Part shown: positions 46,130 to 64,000 of the stretch, piece after piece
Layout of the letters: each line of letters opens with the position of its first letter
Position numbering within the stretch: position 1 is the first letter of the stretch
Source of the DNA: Timema cristinae
Taxonomy: Eukaryota; Arthropoda; Insecta; Phasmatodea; Timematidae
Direction of reading: 5' to 3'
NCBI GenBank assembly: GCA_039000515.1
Contig: JBCFYV010000012.1
Location: 83,492,193 to 83,556,192 of the forward strand
DNA length: 64,000 nt
Position numbers and translations under genes: made by a program
The notes under the pieces: model-generated
The model's input: only the letters and a program-made list of their open reading frames with translations
Database searches by the model: none
What the model was told of the DNA's origin: nothing

Positions 46130-47212
46130 GTGTGGTGGTGCGATGTGTTGGTACGCATTATACTCAGGGCTTTTAGGAGGTAAGAGTCTTACTTCATAAG
46201 TGGGCTCGTCATAATTAATCAAAATTCTCTTTGGCTTAAAATCTTATTTATATTTTCAAAATTCAATGTTTCGGACTGCGTATAAATTGTAGATATTTAT
46301 ATTCTTTATTTATTTAACGAATAGTCATGACTGCGGGTATTGGTATCGTCTTCACGACTATGGCAATTAAAGGGGGAACCCATCTGGTTCTCGTGTTAAT
46401 ATTTCTAATCTCCGCTTCGCGGAATATTCGCACGCTGGTACATTTTTGTCTTGGAGGCCATATATAATAGGAAGATATGTTTATGTTCTTTCTGCATAAA
46501 CAGAAAGGTGGATAAATGTAGGGCCACAAACTGTCTAAGAGAAACACGGGTGTTTTTAGTAATGTTTATCGTTTGTATACATGGGGTTGTTAGTTAGCCG
46601 GGATAACCCCCGTTTTTTTTAAATATGTTTATATACCTAGGATTGTTAGTGGCTCTAGATAGTTTATTGTTACGTTTCATATATCTATATTTGTGTTTAT
46701 GGTTGTTAGGGAGATAATATATAGTTTATTGTTATGTTTGGCAAATATTAGTTTGTGGGTTCTAAATAGTGGGACCGCGGGCCACCTAGTTCATAAATCT
46801 CCCAACGGGGTCTAACTTATTACTTAATTGGGTGGAGTTATTATTGTTGGGCTTAGAAACTTTGTATTCACTTTGATGCTATTGATAGGCCTCTCGACTG
46901 TGTTAGTTAACTATGGGGCCTTGACCCACTTTGGGCTATGCTAGAGTTTAGGCTAGGCCTGTGCTATTATTTGAGAATTGTAACGTTTAACGAGTGTAAG
47001 GAGACCAATTTATCAACAGATCGGTGTCACCCGTTAACAGTGCCATTTCTAAGGCCTTATTATAAGGCAGCAATTACCTTGTTATGGTTGTATCGCCCTT
47101 CTGGCCGTGACATGTGTTTGTATGTCACTTCGCCCATCAGGCGCATACTGGCACTTGGTATTTGTAATCTTTAATGTTCCGCTCCCCCATTGAGCTGTAT
47201 TATGTTTGAATG

Positions 47213-47218
47213 AATAAA
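47213..47218 (+). terminator. AATAAA in solo LTR
   Basis: Polyadenylation hexamer 67 nt before the LTR end. Confidence 0.45.
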
Positions 47219-47285
47219 AATTATAACTCTCTTGTTTCTACCTCTGTCCATTATTTGATTGGGATGATGAGGGAGGCTGGTTACA

Positions 47286-48401
47286 ACATTTATCTAAATC
47301 TAGATTTAGATTTTTTTAAAGATTATAATACTTCTTTCTCTGAGGGGTCTAGAGAATATAAAAACCTTGTAGGTCTAATATTTCTATAGATCCAAGAGGT
47401 TTTGTAATACTTAAATTTTCCCCTAAATACAAAAAGTCTTATCACCAAGTATGACACTTCTAATATATTTATAAAACATGTTTTAAAGTTTAGTTTGGTT
47501 TAAATATTATAAAATAGCGTATAACCTGCACACTGAACAGTAGTAAGACGTGGTGCTAAATATATAATAATAATAATAATAATAATCAATAATAATAATA
47601 ATAAAATAATAATAAGAGTGTTAAACTATTATTGTATTAATTTATACATAAAAAATTTATAATTAATAAGATAGTTGTACTAAAATCATCCTGAAATAGG
47701 CTTAATTTAATTTTAAGTTCATAATAAAAAAAAGTTTACTAAAATTGTAGTTTATGCCATTTTAAGTAAAGATTCAAACAAAGTAGATTTAATTCTGGAG
47801 GTAATTTCCTCACACAAATTGGTCAAAGAAGGTTCAAATGTAACCTTTTGGGCGAGGTCGCCATTGTGCTTGCCACCAATTTGCTTCTTGTTTAGTGAAT
47901 ACATAAATATAACAAATTAATAATACGCGTGGTGGGGATTAAGTTGGGCCATTTTTATATTTGCGCTGGTACAAATGGCACCTTGAGTAAATTCAGGTCA
48001 AGAAATATGGTCACACAGCTTACTGATATTTTGTTTGCCTTAAAATAATAATAATTTTAATAAAACCAATATTAATATACTTAAAAATCTTGTTGTAAAG
48101 TGACAAATACATTTTGCTAGGTATATACAATTATAAGTTTTCTGAAGTTTGTAAATCAATTTATTTCTTGTGTGTCTTAAATACTTTTTTTAAAGTAATG
48201 AACAACTTAACTATTTAATGAAACTGAGTGCTTGCCTGTCCATACAAGACCAAACCTTTACATAATAGATACATTCTTGAGCTGACCAAAAGTTTTCAGG
48301 GTCACCAAATTTTTATCCATGAACTAATAGTTGCCATGGCAGAAAGTGGTGCGAAGCAAGGTGTGCAGTATACAGCGTGTTTTAATCTCAACGGTCTACA
48401 G
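47286..48401. other. Intergenic with SINE tail and 20-bp palindrome
   Basis: ATCTAAATCTAGATTTAGAT at about 47291-47310 is a perfect palindrome just outside the LTR. 47511-47605 is a SINE A/B tail (GTATAACC, then AGTAGTAAGACGTGGTGCTA) with a TAA run. No first exon for the GH9 pseudogene was found here. Confidence 0.45.
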
Positions 48402-49882
48402 CTACACGGAGCTCCTGGAGAAGTCCTTACTATTCTACGAGGTACAGAGGTCGGGTAAACTGCCCTCTGACCAGGTGACCTGACGCAAGGACTCTGCCCT
48501 CAACGACAAGGGGAACAATGGGGAGGAAGTACTTCACAGGGGGATATTATGATGGTGAGATCACATTTTAAAACTAATATTTTTTGAATACTACATTGTG
48601 TCCAAACAAGGTATCTTTATTTACAGCTGGAGACTTTGTCAAGTTTGTGTTCCCTATTGCCTACACCATCACGGTCCTGTTCTGGGGAATAATATCATAC
48701 GGGGATACCTACAAATCAGCAGGTGAGTCACCTGACACAATATATAGAGGTTAATTTTCTGAATCCGCTAGTTTCTGTATCTGTGCAGGTCTGCTGGAGG
48801 AAGCACACACAGCCGTCAAATGGGTCAATGACTACTTCCAGTTGTATTTGTGTAGGTCTGCTGGAGGAAGCGCACAATGCCATCAAATGAGGCAATGACT
48901 ACTTCCTGATGTATTTGTGCAGGTCTGCTTGAGAAATGCACAAAGTCATCAAATGAGGCAATGACTATTCCGGTTGTATTTGTGTAGGTCTGCTGGAAGA
49001 CGCGCACAAAGTCATCGAATGAGGCAATGACTCTTCCGTTGTATTTGTGTAGGTCTGCTGGAAACGCGCACAAAGTCATTGAATGAGGTAATGACTCCTT
49101 CCGGGTTTTATTTGTGTAGGTCTGCTGGAAGACGCGCACAAAGTCATCGAATGAGGCAATGACTCCTTCCGGTTGTATTTGTGTAGGTCTGCTGGAAGAC
49201 GCGCACAAAGTCATCGAATGAGGCAATGACTTCTTCCTCAGGGCCCACGTGGACACCAAAGTTCTGCACGGGCAAGTGGGAAATTAGGTGGTTGATCAAA
49301 ACGACTGAGGATATTACCATGGTGCATCCCAACTTTGGGTTCGTCCTGCCTACCAGATCAAAACCTCCACCCTAAGTGGATTATATCAACATAGCAAGGG
49401 TAAAACATTTAACCCACCCAATAGACACGTGTTCTAAATTTCTTCAACTTGGTTCGCTGGCGACGGGGAGATTGGTACTTATTTATATCTCCACGCTAAT
49501 CTGAATGAACACACACTAAAACTATCTTCCTTAAAATGACTCCTTGCATTTGCTCGTTGATAACCGTTGTGTTAAACGTAATATTTACAGATAATCATTT
49601 AAAACTCACTTTGTAGAGTAAATTAGTATTTAAAGGCCTAAATAACTCACGAGGATGAACGATAGCTGTCAACCACTTCATTAGCAGCCAATTTTTCCTA
49701 CTGCGCAGGTTCTGACCTCACTGCCGAGATGACTGCAGCCCTAGCGGCGGCGTCCATGCCACTGAAGAGTGCCGGCTTTGACTAGGCCGCCAACCTGCTA
49801 CAACATGCCAGGGAACTGTACGACTTCACCAACACTCAAAGTGTGAATACTCCGACTCCATCACGGACGACTTCTTCTACAG
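48402..49882 (+). pseudogene. GH9 endoglucanase pseudogene, truncated paralog
   Basis: A second copy of the GH9 gene on the opposite strand. Piece 1 (48402-48554) reads YTELLEKSLLFYEVQRSG, then KLPSDQ and a stop in place of the conserved Trp (TGG to TGA), and later a frameshift. Piece 2 (48627-48722, 96 nt as in the intact gene) is open: AGDFVKFVFPIAYTITVLFW. Piece 3 (48789-49372) starts LLEEAHTAVKWVNDYF, is swollen by tandem duplication, and resumes AHVDTKVLHGQVGN with stops. Piece 4 (49709-49882) reads GSDLTAEMTAALAAAS, then a stop and a frameshift before YSDSITDDFFYR. Intron positions and phases match the intact gene. Equivalents of exons 5-8 and the signal exon are absent. Multiple stops make it dead. 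Confidence 0.9.
48783..49245 (+). repeat. ~66-bp tandem repeat spanning a splice acceptor and exon start
   Basis: About seven copies of TTGTGTAGGTCTGCTGGAAG, then ACGCGCACAAAGTCATCGAA and TGAGGCAATGACTCCTTCCG. Each copy repeats the acceptor (GTGTAG or GTGCAG before GT) and the first ~17 codons of the third GH9 exon in the pseudogene. Copies differ by isolated single-base losses. Confidence 0.9.
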
Positions 49883-50868
49883 ATAAAAATTTGTTTGAGG
49901 AGTAGGTACAAATGCATCCTTGATTTATATAAGGCTTGTCTGTGTTTGTTCACTACTTGGGATCCATTACATACAATGACGAGCTTGTATAGGTAGCATG
50001 TACAGCCCAATCCAGATTTATATAATGAGTTGTTTGTATTCTTTTCAAACTCTTGATTATCTTCTAATGAGGCGTGGGAGTAATCTTGATTTGGTAATCC
50101 ATTGGCGGGCTTGTTCCCACTGTCTGAGTTGAGAACTGATGAATTTTTTAGGAAATGCTCTTAATATTTTGGTGGTGTAGCAGATTTGAAAGTCCTAGTT
50201 ACGGGTACCAGCATGGATGGGTACAGGCTTGTCTGGATCTTTGTGGTTTGTGTCAAAACGATGATTGTTCATTAGCTGTCTGAGAAACCTGTAGTAATGC
50301 CTATATATAAGGCCTAATATAAGCTATATAAAGTGGCCTTCTCCCGACAATATTTTGAAAATGAAATATTTTTATAAGCTATTTGGAACTGTCCTCTTCA
50401 GCATTAAAAAAAAGATGCCTCTAGAAGATATTTGAATTGGTATTCAACTGACAAATATTCGAAAATTGAATGCTTCTAAGAGTAATTTGGATTTTTATTT
50501 AGGGCCATATTTCAGTTTCATATTTGATAATATCAGAGAATTTGCAATGTATCGAAGAAGGAAGAGGGTTAAACTTATTCCAGTGGTGAGGAAACTCTTC
50601 CCACCCTGACCCCCCGAGTTTCTCCACCCCCGTTTATTAAAAACGTTAAAAAAAAGTTAGCAATTCACTCTGTCGTCTCTGCTATTCTTATATTGTCTCT
50701 TTATTTGATATGATAAAGGAGGCTACAGATGGCACCATTAATCATAGATTCAGAACTACTGTAGCTTTACAGTAGGGAGATGCTTAAAAACCATCCAAAA
50801 CATTACATTACATTTACTATTTCTGGAGATTGAAAGAATCAAGTCATAATTTGGAAACTTTTCACTGG
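49883..50868. other. Between the convergent GH9 copies
   Basis: 50320-50500 holds three units of the ~65-bp AT-rich repeat (AAGCTATTTGGAACTGTCCT). 50580-50630 is C-rich. No exons seen. Confidence 0.45.
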
Positions 50869-50874
50869 TTTATT
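50869..50874 (-). terminator. Polyadenylation signal AATAAA of the GH9 gene
   Basis: AATAAA on minus, about 190 nt past the stop codon at 51065-51067. Confidence 0.5.
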
Positions 50875-51064
50875 TTAAATTAGTTTTTTTTTTAAAAAAA
50901 GACACAATTTGAACAGCAACTACACCATTCATAGTATTATCTGACATTGTGCGTGTACTCGTAACAGTTAGGGTATTATAGCTTATGTTGTGAGTGACTA
51001 TACAGTGTTGTCAAATCAAGGTGCGGTTACAACGCTCAGACTTGACCAGCGTTTCAATGCAACC

Positions 51065-62612
<11,548 letters not shown>

Positions 62613-62694
62613 TTTGATACAAATTATTATTTCTTTTACAAAGTTTTTGATGTGTTATCGAGTCTTTCACTCAAAGTGACGCAGGGATGAGGTT

Positions 62695-62702
62695 ATTTTA
62701 TA
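62695..62702 (-). promoter_or_regulatory. TATA box of the GH9 gene
   Basis: TATAAAAT on minus, 83-90 nt upstream of the ATG at 62612, implying a leader of roughly 50-60 nt. Confidence 0.6.
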
Positions 62703-64000
62703 ATGAACTTGTATCTCATACCTTATAAACTTTGGTCTTTGCTGGTTGCTTGGTAACAAGGTGAAGTGTATTTCAGAATGATTACTTAGTAAATGAGTGA
62801 AGTGTTTACTTCAAACATTATCTATGTTATCTTTTAAGTAAACTATTTTCCAAACTAAACTTTCCAACTTCACACGAATAACGAGATTGGACATTATGTA
62901 AGGACAAGCTTATTTATTTTGTTTGAGAATTAATAAAGTTACTGATAACTTTATGCACCCAGAACTGTTTTAACTATGACCTTCATATTACATATAACTA
63001 TTATAACCCACTTTTGTCAAGAGCTGTGGATAGTGGGTAGATAGGTGGCGTGGCGTGTTGCTAGGCTAAGAAGAATTAATTCAAACTATACCTGTGAATT
63101 GTTCTCATATCTCATTAAAACAGTGTCAATCAAAATAAATTTCTATGTGAGTTATGTAGAGCACAGCCTATGTATTTGTGATAAAATGTAGACCGAAGTG
63201 GTAAAGAACAAAACACAGTCAAAGTTTTAACAAGCTCTTTTTTTACACTGGTAACATTCCACGCATCTTCACTAGATGTGAAGTTTCTCAGTACGATTGC
63301 ACCGAGGCTGAGGTTTCAGGTGACACGTTTAAAAAAAAAGTCTTGAATAAATTATGGTGATTTGGCCCGATGATTACTACTATATTTCGTTCAAATCTGA
63401 AAACTAGTCACCATTTGATTGCATTTTAGACATCACCGGAGCTAGAAAGCTCGCCCCGGGGATTATTATAGATGTAATAAATAAATACTATCCCCATGGA
63501 GGCAGATTTGTAGTTGGGGGATGGACTATAAAGGTGTGGTTTGCTACAACCCGTCAGACGCGAATTAGAGCCGCGCACGTCATACGTGATGTACTCCTTG
63601 TGTTTTTAAATTATGTCGTTTCGGTAGCCCGCGCATCACACTACAACCGATAGTGTCAGATGCGAGAACTCCTCTGGAAGCAGTATAGACGCGATTGCCC
63701 ACGCGGCTATAAATTCGTGTGACAAATTGCATTATCTTTTACTCGTTACAATAAAATTAAATATTCTTTAATATGAATAAACTAATCCTAAATATTTAAT
63801 TTCTACAAGTATGTCCTTAACTTGTCTTACAAACATATTTCTGTCATTCTACAAACTAATAAAATAGTAAACTTATAAACAGGTTTTCATTGCTCTTTTC
63901 AACAATTATTTCTGCGAACAACACAAGGCTAAGCTAAAACTGTCAGTTCAATTTCATTAATACTAATATCTAATGATTAATATTAATAACCATCCATTTA
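62703..64000. other. Upstream of the GH9 gene, no gene seen
   Basis: No supported exon. 63430-63720 is noticeably richer in G+C and CpG than its surroundings, with TATA-like strings (ACTATAAAGG near 63524), and could be a regulatory region or the edge of another gene. Confidence 0.35.

Larger units (their letters stand above)
45749..47285 (+). mobile_element. Solo LTR (Ty3/gypsy-like), 4-bp TSD
   Basis: Begins TGTAACC and ends GGTTACA (7-bp perfect terminal inverted repeat, TG..CA). Flanked by ACAT at 45745-45748 and 47286-47289. A TATA box (46123-46129) and an AATAAA (47213-47218) lie inside in the right order, implying U3 of about 0.4 kb, an unusually long R of about 1 kb and a short U5. 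No primer-binding site or internal coding region follows, so this is a recombination-derived solo LTR. Less likely it is a short non-coding transcription unit. Confidence 0.65.

Noticed and set aside
46938..47174. 78-codon frame on plus as a gene
   Set aside because: Lies within the solo LTR and has no domain or splice context.
45781..47285. LTR starting at the second TGTAAC (45781)
   Set aside because: Flanks do not match there. Starting at 45749 gives a 7-bp inverted end match and an ACAT duplication.
48825..49259. 144-codon frame on minus
   Set aside because: Antisense of the tandemly duplicated GH9 pseudogene exon start. It repeats with that unit and has no independent support.

Overview
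The window looks like animal nuclear DNA. It is AT-rich and dominated by tRNA-headed SINEs, DNA transposons, minisatellites and TAA microsatellites, and its genes have spliced exons with GT-AG introns and TATA boxes. A secreted glycoside hydrolase family 9 (GH9) cellulase, together with a signal-peptide-bearing Thr/Ala repeat protein, fits an aquatic invertebrate. A gastropod or other mollusc is my best guess, but the sequence alone does not fix the species. Gene density is low: I can support two multi-exon host genes, one host pseudogene and two weak orphan exons.

Layout: 0-8 kb holds SINEs, one orphan exon candidate (3.1 kb) and a perfect hairpin (4.8 kb). 8.1-9.3 kb is a ~60-70-bp minisatellite. 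11.8-13.3 kb is a decayed hAT with an 8-bp target duplication and a nested SINE. 14.5-15.6 kb is a deleted relative of the Tc1/mariner-like element at 26.3-28.5 kb. That larger element has its transposase and ~31-bp terminal repeats and sits at a TA inside an older SINE. 30.5-36.0 kb (minus strand) is a three-exon gene for a secreted protein of about 956 residues built from AATTV/AATTE pentapeptides. 42.8-43.5 kb is a LINE end with a CATA microsatellite. 45.7-47.3 kb is a solo LTR.

48.4-62.6 kb is a GH9 locus. The complete gene lies on the minus strand (nine coding exons, 62612 down to 51065). A truncated paralog, broken by stops and frameshifts, lies on the plus strand (48402-49882), tail-to-tail with it. 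The gene's last intron contains a 2.5-kb hAT and ends in an 80-bp minisatellite that forms the splice-acceptor region.

Several otherwise intact coding segments carry isolated 1-base deletions: three in GH9, one in the transposase, and others in the repeat gene. Adding them back makes every exon phase and length fit. This pattern suggests uncorrected long-read assembly indels rather than biological decay, except in the plus-strand GH9 copy, which is clearly dead.
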